This document shows, in pieces, positions 1 to 8,897 of a stretch of DNA of 64,000 bases. The position numbers were made by a program, and so were the translations under genes. The notes under the pieces were generated by a model. That model had not been told where the DNA came from, searched no databases, and was given only the letters and a program-made list of their open reading frames with translations. Source of the stretch: Labedella gwakjiensis (GTDB lineage: Bacteria > Actinomycetota > Actinomycetes > Actinomycetales > Microbacteriaceae); contig NZ_PYAU01000001.1 in assembly GCF_003014675.1 (NCBI RefSeq), forward strand, positions 1,674,001-1,738,000, given 5' to 3'. Position 1 is the first letter of the stretch. Every line of letters begins with the position of its first letter.

Positions 1-1164
1 CTCATCCGCACCAAAGCCGGCGGTGATCCGAAGAACTGGCTGTTCCACCGCATGGAGCTCGAGGGCACCTACACGGCCGCTGAGCACGAGGGGGACGACG
101 CGGCACCGACGGCGACCGCGGCCGGAGGACCGGCCTCGCCGGCGCGGCGGCGTGTGGGCGCGACCGACCGATCGTCACGGCGCCTCCCCTCCCCCATGCT
201 CGCGACGCGCGGCTCCGTGTCCGACGTCGATTCCACCGACGGGGACTGGGCGTTCGAGATGAAATGGGATGGGATCCGGTGCATCGCGCGGATCGAGGAC
301 GGCGGCGCCGTTCTCGGATCCCGGAACGGACTCGACCTCACGGCGACGTTCCCCGACATCGCGGAGGCGCTCGCCGAGGCCTTCCCGTCGGACGTCGTCC
401 TCGATGCGGAGATCGTCGCACTCGAGAAGGGGCGACCCGTGTTCTCGGCCCTGCAGAACCGGCTGGGGATCACGAAGCCCGCGGACGTCGCGCGCGCGAT
501 GGCCCGCATCCCGGCGACGGTCATGGTCTTCGATGTGCTGGAGCGCGAGGGCGAGGATCTCACACGGGAGTCCTACACGCGACGCCGCGCGATCCTCGAT
601 GAGCTCGCCGTCGTGCGGAATGGGACGACGAGCGGCAAGGCCACCGTGCAGATCCCGCCGGCGCTCGACGGCGACGTGGAGCACGCGGTGTCGACCTCGA
701 AGCGGCTCGGCCTGGAGGGAGTCGTGGCGAAGCGCACGGACTCCGTCTATCGGGCGGGGCGGCGGTCGCGGGACTGGATCAAGCTCGTCCACGAGAAGAC
801 GCAGGAGGTCGTGATCGTGGGGTGGCGACCGGGGAACAACGCGCTCGCCGAGTCGCTCGGTTCACTGCTCGTCGCCGTGCCGGATGATTCGGGTGCGCTC
901 GTCTACGCCGGTCGAGTGGGCACCGGGTTCACGGACTCGGCTCGTCGACGGTTGCGCGCGCAGCTCGACGCGCGGGCACGGAAGACACCGGTCGTCGATG
1001 TGCCCCGTCCCGACGCCGACGACGCCGAGTGGGTGCGCGCGGATCTCGTGGGCGAGGTGACCTTCGCCGACTGGACCGGCGGCGGCCGCCTCCGTCACCC
1101 CGTGTGGCGGGGCCTCCGTCCGGACAGGACGCCGGCCGACGTCACACGCGACGACGGCCTCTGA
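1..1164 (+). CDS. ligD: ATP-dependent DNA ligase, LigD type (5' truncated)
   Basis: The reading frame is open from base 1, so the start lies outside the window; 387 residues are visible. The first residues (KNWLFHRM) look like the end of a LigD 3'-phosphoesterase domain, followed by a low-complexity linker. The ligase core follows, with the adenylation motif EMKWDGIR (Lys codon 262-264), SRNGLD, and EGVVAKR then DWIKL near the end of the nucleotidyltransferase domain. A C-terminal OB-fold follows. LigD with Ku performs non-homologous end joining in bacteria. Domain order PE-ligase fits mycobacterial-type LigD, but a polymerase domain cannot be confirmed. It converges with the mannosidase gene, with 42 bases between the stops. 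Confidence 0.88.
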   Translation, partial: LIRTKAGGDPKNWLFHRMELEGTYTAAEHEGDDAAPTATAAGGPASPARRRVGATDRSSRRLPSPMLATRGSVSDVDSTDGDWAFEMKWDGIRCIARIEDGGAVLGSRNGLDLTATFPDIAEALAEAFPSDVVLDAEIVALEKGRPVFSALQNRLGITKPADVARAMARIPATVMVFDVLEREGEDLTRESYTRRRAILDELAVVRNGTTSGKATVQIPPALDGDVEHAVSTSKRLGLEGVVAKRTDSVYRAGRRSRDWIKLVHEKTQEVVIVGWRPGNNALAESLGSLLVAVPDDSGALVYAGRVGTGFTDSARRRLRAQLDARARKTPVVDVPRPDADDAEWVRADLVGEVTFADWTGGGRLRHPVWRGLRPDRTPADVTRDDGL

Positions 1165-1206
1165 GCCCGCTCCACCTCGGCACGTCGACGGTAGCGATGC
1201 ATGCCG

Positions 1207-4200
1207 TCAGGCGCGCCGAAAGCGGAGCGTCACCACCTGGAAGGGGCGGAGGCGGAGAGTGACCGTGCGCTCGTCCGCGCGGGCGAACGCGAGAGCCCGC
1301 GGACCGTCCTCGGCGAGCGGGCGCTCGAGCAGATCGACCTCCGTCGCCTCCGCGACGTCGAAGCCGAGTGTGAGCGTCGTCGACGAGCGGCGGCCGAGGG
1401 ACTCGTAGACGCGCACGACGACGTCGCCGGAACGGTCGTCGGCGAGCTTCACGGCCTCGACGCGTACGGCGGGATGCGCCGATGCGACGACGCTCCACGC
1501 CTCCACGGCCACCGCTTCGTCCGTCGTCGGGGCTCGTAGAGCCAGGTTCTGCTCGTAACCGCTCGCGACCACGTCGGCGATGTCGGCGCCCGGATGCACG
1601 GCGTACCGGAACGAGTGATGGCCGGCATCCTGCTCGGGGTCCGGTGAGTTCGCGGCACGCACGAGGCTCAGGCGGACCTCCGTCTCGACCTCGCCCGTGG
1701 CACCGACGCGACGCGTGATGTCGTGGCCGTAGGTCGCGGCGTTCGTGACGCCGATGCCGTAGCCGGGCTCCTCCACGTGGACCCATCGATGCGCCATGAC
1801 CTCGAAGCGTGCGTCGTCCCACGACGTGTTCGTGTGGATGGCGCGGCGCACGTGCCCGTACTGGATCTCGGCGCTGTGGTGCTGGGCGTGCACGACGAAG
1901 GGCAGGGAGGCCTTGAGGAGCTTCTCGCGCTCGTTCCACTCGAGCTCGACGCCGAGGTGGACCCGGACGTCGTCGGCATGGACCGCGATGGTCTGCTCCA
2001 CCCGCGATGTGCCGAAGGCGCGACGGACGCGGACGACGGCGCGTAGCGGTCCGGCCTCCACGAGGTCGACCTCGTCGGCCACGTCGAGGTCGCGTACGGT
2101 GTTGCGATAATGGGCGTCGATGTCCCAGGCGTCCCAGGCGTTGGGCACGTCCTGGTGCAGCTGCAGGAGGTTGGCTGCGCGTCCCGCCGGGACGAGCTCG
2201 CGGTCGCCGCCGAGGTCGACGATGGAGACGACGAGTCCGCGTCCGTCGACGACGATCCGGACGAGGCCGTTCTCCACGACGATCGTGTCGCCGTCCCGGT
2301 GCGCGGTCACGGGGGAGGCCGGCTCCACGACGTCGAGCGAGGCGAAGCCGCTGCCGGGAACCCGAACGACACCGGCGGGGGCGCCGTCGGCGTCGAGCAG
2401 GAGCTCGCGGCGCTCGTGGTCGGCTGAGTTCACGACGGCGCCGGCGCCACCGGCGCGGGAGATACCGTCGGCGACGAGCCGGTCGAGCTCCCCGATGTTG
2501 CGGGCGTAGTCGGCCTCGTTCTCCTCGTGGACCCACCGGATCGACGACCCCGGCAGGATGTCGTGGAACTGCTGGAGCAGGGTCGACTGCCAGAGCCGGT
2601 CGAGCACCTCGTACGGGTACTCGGCGCCGCGGAGGGCCGCGGCCGTCCACCACAGTTCGGCCTCGCGCAGGAGGTGCTCCGCCTCACGGTTGCCGCGCTT
2701 CTCGCGGGCGTGCGACGTGAACGTCCCGCGGTGCAGCTCGAGGTAGAGCTCGCCGACCCACACGGGCGCGTCCGGGTACTCCTCCTCGGCGCGCGCGAAG
2801 AAGTCGTCGGGGTGCTCGATCTTCACGATCGGCGACCCCTCCAGGGACTCGACGCGGCGCTGCCGCTCCATCATCTCGCGGATCGGTCCGCCGCCCCCGT
2901 CGCCGTAGCCGAACGGGACGAGCGAGGTGGTGGCACGGCCCTTGTCGCGGAACTGCCGCACGGCGTGGTGCAGCTCTTCGCCCTCGAGCGTGGAGTTGTA
3001 GGTGTCGATCGGCGGGAAGTGCGTGAAGATGCGGGTGCCGTCGATGCCCTCCCACCAGAAGCTGTGGTGGGGGAACTCGTTGGTCTGGTTCCAGGAGATC
3101 TTCTGCGTGAGGAACCAATCGAGCCCCGCGAGGCGTGCGATCTGCGGGAACGCCGCCGTGTACCCGAACGAGTCGGGCAGCCAGATGCCGTGCGTGTCGA
3201 CACCGAGCTCGTCGCGGAAGAAGCGCAGGCCCTGAGTGATCTGGCGCGACATGGCCTCGCCTCCGGGGAGATTGCCGTCCGGCTCGATCCACTGGGAGCC
3301 GACGACGATCCATTGGCCGGCCTCGATGGCGCGTCGGATGCCGTCCCATACGGTCGGGTGGTTCTCCTTGATCCACGCGTACTGCTGGGCCGAGGAGGCG
3401 GCGAACTTGAAGTCGGGGTACTGCTCGGCGAGCGCGAGGACGTTGGAGAACGTGCGGCCCGTCTTCCGCTTGGTCTCGCGGATGGGCCACAGCCAGGCGC
3501 TGTCGATGTGGGCGTGACCGATTCCGGAGAGCACGTGCGCCGAGGCGTTCGCCGGGCGGCTGAGCACGTCGACGAGCTCGGCGCGGGCGATGGCGGCCGT
3601 CCCGACGATGTCGTCGAGCAGCAGCACGTCGAGCGCTCGCTCGAGCGCGCGGAGCACCTCGTGGCGGCGCGGCTCCGTCTCCGGGAGTTCCTTGAGCAGC
3701 TGGTACAGCACCTCGACGTCGAAGCGCAGCCCCCACACCTCGGGCTCGAAGACGGCCAGATCAGCGGTGCGGAAGCGGTAGATGGGCTCGGCCGGCGCGG
3801 TCTTCTTCGAGCCGTACGGGGTGGGGATGAACTCGTTCACGAGGATGTCCGGGTTGGCAGCGGCCTCGAGATACAGGTGGATCCGCTCTCCACCCACGGC
3901 GGACTCGGCCAGGCGTGCGTAGGTGTTCCGCGGGTGGATGCCCTTCACGGGCACACCATCGGGAGTGAAGAGGAGGCCCTCCGCCTGGTTCCCCGGCCAG
4001 TCGCCCTGGAAGCCCGGGTCGACGACGAGCTCGACGGTGCGGCCTGCCCACTCCGCCGGGATGTCGGCCGTGAGTTCGAACCACCACGTGGACCAGGCGC
4101 GGCCCCACATGTCACCGACAGCGAACGGTTCGTAGGCGGCGGCGAGAGCCTCAGCAGCGGGGACCGGCTCATCGGGGACCGCCCACGCGGCGAGCGTCAC

Positions 4201-4290
4201 CGGGACGCGGGCGGAGTAGACGGCTGGCGTGATGCGCTCATCGAGCACGCGCTTGATGCGCTCTTCGACGAGCTTCTGGTTCCGGTGCAC
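1207..4290 (-). CDS. GH38 alpha-mannosidase
   Basis: A 1027-residue glycoside hydrolase family 38 enzyme, which removes alpha-linked mannose with a Zn-dependent retaining mechanism. The N-terminal domain is followed by the catalytic domain with GHAHIDSAWLWP (zinc ligands, near residue 260) and WLPDSFGY (nucleophile Asp near residue 371). The C-terminal beta-rich region is typical of the family. No signal peptide is visible, so it probably acts in the cytoplasm on imported oligosaccharides. The GTG start has AAGGAA upstream. It lies 49 bases after the GH4 gene on the same strand and probably shares a transcript with it and the DeoR regulator. The exact linkage cleaved is unknown. Confidence 0.93.
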   Translation of the reverse strand: MHRNQKLVEERIKRVLDERITPAVYSARVPVTLAAWAVPDEPVPAAEALAAAYEPFAVGDMWGRAWSTWWFELTADIPAEWAGRTVELVVDPGFQGDWPGNQAEGLLFTPDGVPVKGIHPRNTYARLAESAVGGERIHLYLEAAANPDILVNEFIPTPYGSKKTAPAEPIYRFRTADLAVFEPEVWGLRFDVEVLYQLLKELPETEPRRHEVLRALERALDVLLLDDIVGTAAIARAELVDVLSRPANASAHVLSGIGHAHIDSAWLWPIRETKRKTGRTFSNVLALAEQYPDFKFAASSAQQYAWIKENHPTVWDGIRRAIEAGQWIVVGSQWIEPDGNLPGGEAMSRQITQGLRFFRDELGVDTHGIWLPDSFGYTAAFPQIARLAGLDWFLTQKISWNQTNEFPHHSFWWEGIDGTRIFTHFPPIDTYNSTLEGEELHHAVRQFRDKGRATTSLVPFGYGDGGGGPIREMMERQRRVESLEGSPIVKIEHPDDFFARAEEEYPDAPVWVGELYLELHRGTFTSHAREKRGNREAEHLLREAELWWTAAALRGAEYPYEVLDRLWQSTLLQQFHDILPGSSIRWVHEENEADYARNIGELDRLVADGISRAGGAGAVVNSADHERRELLLDADGAPAGVVRVPGSGFASLDVVEPASPVTAHRDGDTIVVENGLVRIVVDGRGLVVSIVDLGGDRELVPAGRAANLLQLHQDVPNAWDAWDIDAHYRNTVRDLDVADEVDLVEAGPLRAVVRVRRAFGTSRVEQTIAVHADDVRVHLGVELEWNEREKLLKASLPFVVHAQHHSAEIQYGHVRRAIHTNTSWDDARFEVMAHRWVHVEEPGYGIGVTNAATYGHDITRRVGATGEVETEVRLSLVRAANSPDPEQDAGHHSFRYAVHPGADIADVVASGYEQNLALRAPTTDEAVAVEAWSVVASAHPAVRVEAVKLADDRSGDVVVRVYESLGRRSSTTLTLGFDVAEATEVDLLERPLAEDGPRALAFARADERTVTLRLRPFQVVTLRFRRA

Positions 4291-4339
4291 GGTGGTTCCT
4301 TCGGGAGATCGGCGGATCGGTGGTCGGCGCGGGGCCGGA

Positions 4340-5680
4340 TCAGCGCAGGTAGGAGAGGTCGGGGAAGGTCGAGCGGGCGTCGTCGAGGAGGGCCCCCGCG
4401 ACGCGGACGGAGTCGACGAGCGGGTGGAGCGCGAGCGCTCGGAGCGCGGCGGAACGGGAGCCGGAGATCGCGGCCTCGATCGTCTGGGTCTCCACGTACT
4501 TCACGGCGGTGACGAGCCCGCGGCCGTGGGCGGGGACGCGTGCTCCGGGGACGGGGTGCGCTCCGCTCGCGTCGACGATGCAGGGGACCTCGACGACCGC
4601 GTCGGCGTCGACGCCCTCGAGCGCGCCGCCGGAGCGGACGTTGAGGATGAGGCGGGCGCGCTGGTCGTAGGCGATGCCGCGCATCAAGGCGAGGGCGACG
4701 TCCTCGTACCCGCCCGAGACGAGGTCGTCCTCGTCCCGGTCCCCCATACCGGCGGAATCGCGGTTGGTCGCCATGTACGTGGTCTCGCGCTCGTGGCGGA
4801 AGTCCTGCCACACGGCGTACGGGTGTTCAGCGTCGGCCGCGCGGGACCAGAACCGATCCTGCTGCACGAGGAGGTAGCGGCCGCGCGTCTGCGGCGCGTA
4901 CTGGTCGGCCTGGAGCACGTCGCGCTGGAACGCGTAGTAGTGCAGGTACTCGTTGGGGAGGGCGCCGATCGTCTGGATCCATTCCGGACCGAAGAGCTTG
5001 CCTTCTTCGAAGGAGCCCAGGCGATCGGGCGCGGCGAGGAGGTCGGGGAGACGGTCGACTCCGTCGACCCGCAGAGCGGTGACCCAGCCGAGGTGGTTGA
5101 GGCCCGCGTACTCGATCTCCGTGGTCTCCATCGACCGGATGCCGAGAGCCCCGAGTGCCCGCCGGGCGAGGCCGATCGGGGAGTCGCAGATGCCGATGAC
5201 GCGGTCGCCGAGCACACGCGACATCGCCTCCGTGACGATGCCGGCGGGGTTCGTGAAGTTGATCACCCACGCGTCGGGCGCGACGTCGCGGACGAGTTCC
5301 GCGAGGCGCATCACGACGGGCAGCGTGCGGAGGGCGTAGGAGATGCCGCCGTAGCCGACGGTCTCCTGGCCGATGACGCCGTGCGACTGACCGATGCGCT
5401 CGTCGGCCGCGCGCCCATCCATCCCGCCCACCCGGATGGCGGAGAACACGAAGTCGGCGCCCGTGAGGCCCTCTCGTGTATCGGTGTGCACGGTCACTCG
5501 TGGGGCGTCGGGCACGCCGGCCGCCTGGTCGGCGAGGATCCTCGACATCGTGCGAAGCCGGGACTCGTCGGTGTCCACGAGGGCGACGTGGTCGATGCGC
5601 CCGGGTTGGGTGTCCCGCAGGAGGGCGGCGAAGACGAGGGGCGTGCGGAATCCGCCGCCGCCGATCATCGTGAGCTTCAC
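4340..5680 (-). CDS. GH4 NAD-dependent 6-phospho-glycosidase
   Basis: A 446-residue family 4 glycosidase. GH4 enzymes use NAD+ and a divalent metal in a redox-assisted cleavage, often of 6-phospho-beta-glucosides. The N-terminal Rossmann segment is KLTMIGGGGFRTP; INFTNPAG, CDSPIGLARR and AGLNHLGWV are conserved motifs around the metal and substrate site. I start it at the GTG at 5678-5680, which overlaps the DeoR stop as GTGA; an upstream in-frame ATG would add 54 arginine-rich residues that do not fit the family. The substrate is not clear. The window's importer genes are ABC rather than PTS, so a phosphorylated substrate would need a kinase, possibly the PfkB protein. Confidence 0.9.
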   Translation of the reverse strand: MKLTMIGGGGFRTPLVFAALLRDTQPGRIDHVALVDTDESRLRTMSRILADQAAGVPDAPRVTVHTDTREGLTGADFVFSAIRVGGMDGRAADERIGQSHGVIGQETVGYGGISYALRTLPVVMRLAELVRDVAPDAWVINFTNPAGIVTEAMSRVLGDRVIGICDSPIGLARRALGALGIRSMETTEIEYAGLNHLGWVTALRVDGVDRLPDLLAAPDRLGSFEEGKLFGPEWIQTIGALPNEYLHYYAFQRDVLQADQYAPQTRGRYLLVQQDRFWSRAADAEHPYAVWQDFRHERETTYMATNRDSAGMGDRDEDDLVSGGYEDVALALMRGIAYDQRARLILNVRSGGALEGVDADAVVEVPCIVDASGAHPVPGARVPAHGRGLVTAVKYVETQTIEAAISGSRSAALRALALHPLVDSVRVAGALLDDARSTFPDLSYLR

Positions 5681-6423
5681 GCGACGACCACCTCGACGTC
5701 GTGGGCGGTGAGCGAGAGTCCCGCGTCCGACGGGGGCCTCTCGTCCGTGATGACGCGGGTGACGGTGGACGGCATCGCGATGCGGCCGGCCCCGCTTCCC
5801 GGGAACTTGCTGTGGTCGGCGAGCACAGTTGCACTGTCGCACGCCGCCGCCATCGCCTGCTTGATCGGCACCTGCGCGATCGTCGTGTCCCGCAGGTCGC
5901 CGTCGTTCGAGATCCCGCTCACACCGAGGAAGGCGATGTCCGCCCGGATCAGGCGGAGGGTCTCGGTGGCGAGGTGCCCAGACACGCTCCGGTAGACGGG
6001 GTCGTACTCGCCCGGCAGCAGGATGAGGCGTACGTCGCGGTCGTCGCGGAGCGCCTCATAGATGGCGAGGTTCGGCGTGACGATCGTGATCGGTCGGCCA
6101 CGCAGGAGCCGCGCGAGCTGGAGCGTCGTGGTGCCGATGTCGAGGATCACGGACTGGCCGTCGTGGACGAGCGCAGACGCCGCCTGGGCGATCCGTTCCT
6201 TCGCATCGCGGTTCACCGGCTCCACCGTGGCGAAGGGAGCGTCGCCCTCGCCGATGACCGCACCCCCGTGGGTACGGTGCAGCACACCGGCCTCGTCGAG
6301 TCGCTGCAGATCACGACGGATCGTCGCGATGCTCGAGCCCGTGGACTCGGCCAGTTCGGCGACGGACGCGGCCCGTGCCTCTCGGAGGTGGTGGAGGATT
6401 GCTCGCTCTCGAAGGTCTTTCAT
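5677..6423 (-). CDS. DeoR-family transcriptional regulator
   Basis: A 248-residue DeoR-type repressor. It has an N-terminal winged helix-turn-helix (ERAILHHLREARAASVAELAE, with recognition helix SIATIRRDLQRL) and a C-terminal sugar-phosphate sensor domain (DIGTTTLQLARLL, FLGVSGIS, ADHSKF). Longer starts exist (TTG 6444, GTG 6432). I prefer ATG 6421-6423 because family members usually begin just before the ER-hILxxL helix. A -10-like TATAGT on the minus strand (6431-6436) would also place the transcript start at or next to this ATG, giving a leaderless message. It stands divergent to the PfkB operon and first in a transcript with GH4 and GH38, so it probably senses a phosphorylated sugar from this locus. 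Confidence 0.9.
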   Translation of the reverse strand: MKDLRERAILHHLREARAASVAELAESTGSSIATIRRDLQRLDEAGVLHRTHGGAVIGEGDAPFATVEPVNRDAKERIAQAASALVHDGQSVILDIGTTTLQLARLLRGRPITIVTPNLAIYEALRDDRDVRLILLPGEYDPVYRSVSGHLATETLRLIRADIAFLGVSGISNDGDLRDTTIAQVPIKQAMAAACDSATVLADHSKFPGSGAGRIAMPSTVTRVITDERPPSDAGLSLTAHDVEVVVA

Positions 6424-6435
6424 CTCGGTCACTAT

Positions 6436-6453
6436 ATCGCTCAAAATCGCTCA
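6436..6453. promoter_or_regulatory. Direct-repeat operator candidate for the DeoR regulator
   Basis: ATCGCTCA occurs twice exactly, at 6436-6443 and 6446-6453, so the repeats are 10 bases apart, one helical turn. A weaker relative, CGATCACA, follows near 6470. The repeats overlap the -10-like element of the DeoR gene. Direct repeats one turn apart are common for DeoR-family binding. The regulator's link to this site is inference. Confidence 0.5.
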
Positions 6454-6479
6454 CAGTGCAAATCTTTTCGATCACAATG

Positions 6480-6510
6480 TTGACCGATTCTGCGTGAATG
6501 GTGCTATAAC
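6480..6510 (+). promoter_or_regulatory. Candidate promoter of the PfkB-ABC-nagB-GH2 operon
   Basis: TTGACC at 6480-6485 and TATAAC at 6505-6510 resemble -35 and -10 elements, with a rather long 19-base spacer. The start codon of the kinase gene lies 42 bases further on. The spacer length lowers confidence. Confidence 0.4.
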
Positions 6511-6551
6511 TGCTGAAACCACCCGCTCATCGACGCAGAATCGGATGGACG

Positions 6552-7583
6552 ATGACGTCAGCACTCCCGCTCGGTACTCCTCGGCTCCTGGCCGCGGGGC
6601 AGTTGTTCGTGGACTTCGTGTTCGCGGACCTGCCCCACGCGCCTCGGCTGGGCGAGGAGCGGTGGACGACGTCCTTCGGATGGACCCCCGGAGGAATCGC
6701 GAACTTCGCCGTCGCCGCCGCTCGGCTCGGCGTGCCCACCGCGATCGCCGGAGCAGTCGGCGGCCCGGCGGACGACCTCGGATCGCTCATCCGTTCACGG
6801 CTCGCGGCCGAGGGGATCATCGACGCGACGCGCGAGGTCGACGACTGGACGCTCCCGGTGACGGCGTCGATCGGCTACGACGGCGACCGCGCCCTCGTCA
6901 CCGGCGGAACCCCCGCGCCCCTGCTCGCCGACCTCATCGTCGACTCGCCCACGACCGACGTGGCGTGCGTGCACCTCGACGCCTCCCTCGGCGACTGGAT
7001 CTCCTCGAGCGCTGCCCGGGGAACGCGCGTGTTCGCGGACGTCGGGTGGGAGGACGACTGGGATCGCGGCCTCCTCGACCTCCTCGAGGGCAGCTTCGCC
7101 TTCCTCCCGAACGACCGAGAGGCCTTCGCCTACACGCGCACCGACGACCCGATCACCGCCGCCCGCCGCCTCGCCGAACGCGTGCCGTTGAGCGTCGTCA
7201 CACGCGGCTCGCGCGGCGTCATCGCAGTGGACGCGACCACCGGGGAGGAGGCCGTGCGCCCCTCCGTCGGCGTCGTCGCGATCGACGCGACCGGAGCGGG
7301 CGACGTCTTCGGGGGTGCGCTCGCCGCCGCCTGCCTCACCGGGTGGGACCTGTGCGAGCGGGTGGACTTCGCCTCCCTGGTGGCCGCGATCACCGTCTCG
7401 CGACCGGGCGGCGGAGCCGCGGCTCCCGCTCTCGGCGAACTCGTCCCCTGGCTCGACGCGCACCCTGGAGCCACCGAGCCCGGCCGTTTCGACTTCCTCA
7501 GAGACGCTCTGCGGGCGGAGGGGCACAACCCCTTCGTCGTCACGGCGCCGACCCCCCGTCCATCCGACGACGACCGCTCCTAG
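6552..7583 (+). CDS. PfkB-family carbohydrate kinase
   Basis: A 343-residue ribokinase/PfkB-type sugar kinase. The N-terminal substrate region contains GGIANFAVAAARLG, and the C-terminal signature DATGAGDVFGGAL carries the catalytic Asp and the anion hole. It opens the rightward operon, followed after 45 bases by the ABC binding protein. The ATG has only a weak GGATGGA-like ribosome site. The family phosphorylates ribose, fructose, tagatose-6-P, 2-keto-3-deoxygluconate and others, and the substrate cannot be read here. With a NagB-like deaminase and GH4 in the same locus, it may supply the sugar phosphate those enzymes use (inference). Confidence 0.88.
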   Translation: MTSALPLGTPRLLAAGQLFVDFVFADLPHAPRLGEERWTTSFGWTPGGIANFAVAAARLGVPTAIAGAVGGPADDLGSLIRSRLAAEGIIDATREVDDWTLPVTASIGYDGDRALVTGGTPAPLLADLIVDSPTTDVACVHLDASLGDWISSSAARGTRVFADVGWEDDWDRGLLDLLEGSFAFLPNDREAFAYTRTDDPITAARRLAERVPLSVVTRGSRGVIAVDATTGEEAVRPSVGVVAIDATGAGDVFGGALAAACLTGWDLCERVDFASLVAAITVSRPGGGAAAPALGELVPWLDAHPGATEPGRFDFLRDALRAEGHNPFVVTAPTPRPSDDDRS

Positions 7584-7628
7584 ACCCGCCACATCCCACC
7601 CGACGACCGAAAGAGGAACCACCCTCCC

Positions 7629-8897
7629 ATGAGAACCCCCACCCACCGATCCCGCTGGACGGCGGTCGCCGTCACCGCGGTCGCCGCACTCGCCCTCTCG
7701 GGGTGCTCCGGCTCCGCGGGCGGAGACGCCTCCGGCAAGGTCACCGTCTGGACCTGGCCAGGCGGACTGAGCGAGACCGTCACGGCCGCAGCCTCCGACG
7801 AGTTCCCGGACGACGACATCGAGTTCACGACCGTCGGAGACGACTTCAAGCAGAAGCTCGTCACGGTCTTCACCGGCAAGAGCGGCATCCCCAGCATCAC
7901 GGGCGTCAAGGGCGAGGACATGCCCTACTTCCTGCAGGAGGACAGTCTCTTCACCGACCTCAACACGCTCGGCATCGACGACCTCCTCGACGACTTCCCC
8001 GAGTGGAAGCTCGCCGAGGCCACGACCGCCGACGGCAAGCTCATCGGCCTCCCGACCGACATCGGACCGACGGCGCTGTTCTACCGCACCGACATCCTCG
8101 AAGAGGCCGGCCTGCCGACCGACCCGGCCGAGGTGGCCGCGGCGACGTCGACGTGGGAGGACTACTTCACCTTCGGCGAGACGCTGAAAGCCGAGACGGG
8201 GTCGTATCTCGAAGTGTCCCTCGGCGACATCTTCAGCAAGGTCATGGGTCAGGCGGAGACGAAGTTCGTGGGCGAGGACGGGGAATTCCTCGGCGACAGC
8301 GACACCGTGCGCGACGCCTGGGACCTCACGATCGACGCCTGGGACCGCGGAATCGTCGCGGGCATCCAGGACGGAAGCCCCGACTGGGCCTCCGCCGTCA
8401 ACGACGGAACCCTGCCAACGCTGCTCGGAGCGGCCTGGTACCAGGGCGACATCAAGAGCAACGCACCCGACACCTCCGGGAAGTGGAACGTCACGTCGAT
8501 GCCGGGTGGTCCGGCGAACGTCGGCGGCTCGTTCCTCACGATCCCCTCGTCGACCCAGAACGCCGACGAGGCCATCGACATCATCAAGTTCCTCCTGAGC
8601 CCGGAGAACCAGGCAACGACGTACACCGAGATCGGCAACTTCCCGTCGTCGACCGCAGCCCTCGACGAGCCGGCGCTCCAGACGGGCGACGACTTCTTCG
8701 GCGGGCAGGTGACGACGGACGTCTTCAAGGCTGCATCCGAGGACATGCCCACCACGTACACGAGCCCGCTCGACAACGAGGTGTCCGCCGCGTTCTACAC
8801 CGAGCTCACGAACATCGAATCGCTCGACAAGGACCCGGAGCAGGCGTGGACCGACGCCGTGGCCGCCGCCAAGCAGGTGTGGGAGACCGGTCAGTGA
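7629..8897 (+). CDS. Sugar ABC transporter substrate-binding lipoprotein
   Basis: A 422-residue extracellular solute-binding protein of the carbohydrate CUT1 type. The signal peptide ends in the lipobox LALSGC, so the mature protein is lipid-anchored at Cys. The family fold is seen in VTVWTWPGG, the early contact segment, and in regions typical of SBP family 1 such as LIGLPTDIGPTALFYRTD. It is followed by two permease genes with 4-base overlaps. No ATPase gene is present; in actinobacteria such importers usually use a shared MsiK-type ATPase coded elsewhere. The ligand is probably an oligosaccharide cut by the locus glycosidases. Confidence 0.92.
   Translation: MRTPTHRSRWTAVAVTAVAALALSGCSGSAGGDASGKVTVWTWPGGLSETVTAAASDEFPDDDIEFTTVGDDFKQKLVTVFTGKSGIPSITGVKGEDMPYFLQEDSLFTDLNTLGIDDLLDDFPEWKLAEATTADGKLIGLPTDIGPTALFYRTDILEEAGLPTDPAEVAAATSTWEDYFTFGETLKAETGSYLEVSLGDIFSKVMGQAETKFVGEDGEFLGDSDTVRDAWDLTIDAWDRGIVAGIQDGSPDWASAVNDGTLPTLLGAAWYQGDIKSNAPDTSGKWNVTSMPGGPANVGGSFLTIPSSTQNADEAIDIIKFLLSPENQATTYTEIGNFPSSTAALDEPALQTGDDFFGGQVTTDVFKAASEDMPTTYTSPLDNEVSAAFYTELTNIESLDKDPEQAWTDAVAAAKQVWETGQ

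Noticed and set aside
2527-4512. Long open frame on the plus strand (661 codons) opposite GH38
   Set aside because: Its product is rich in Arg, Glu, Asp and Val without motifs, as expected for the antisense of a high-GC gene. The opposite strand has full GH38 motifs.
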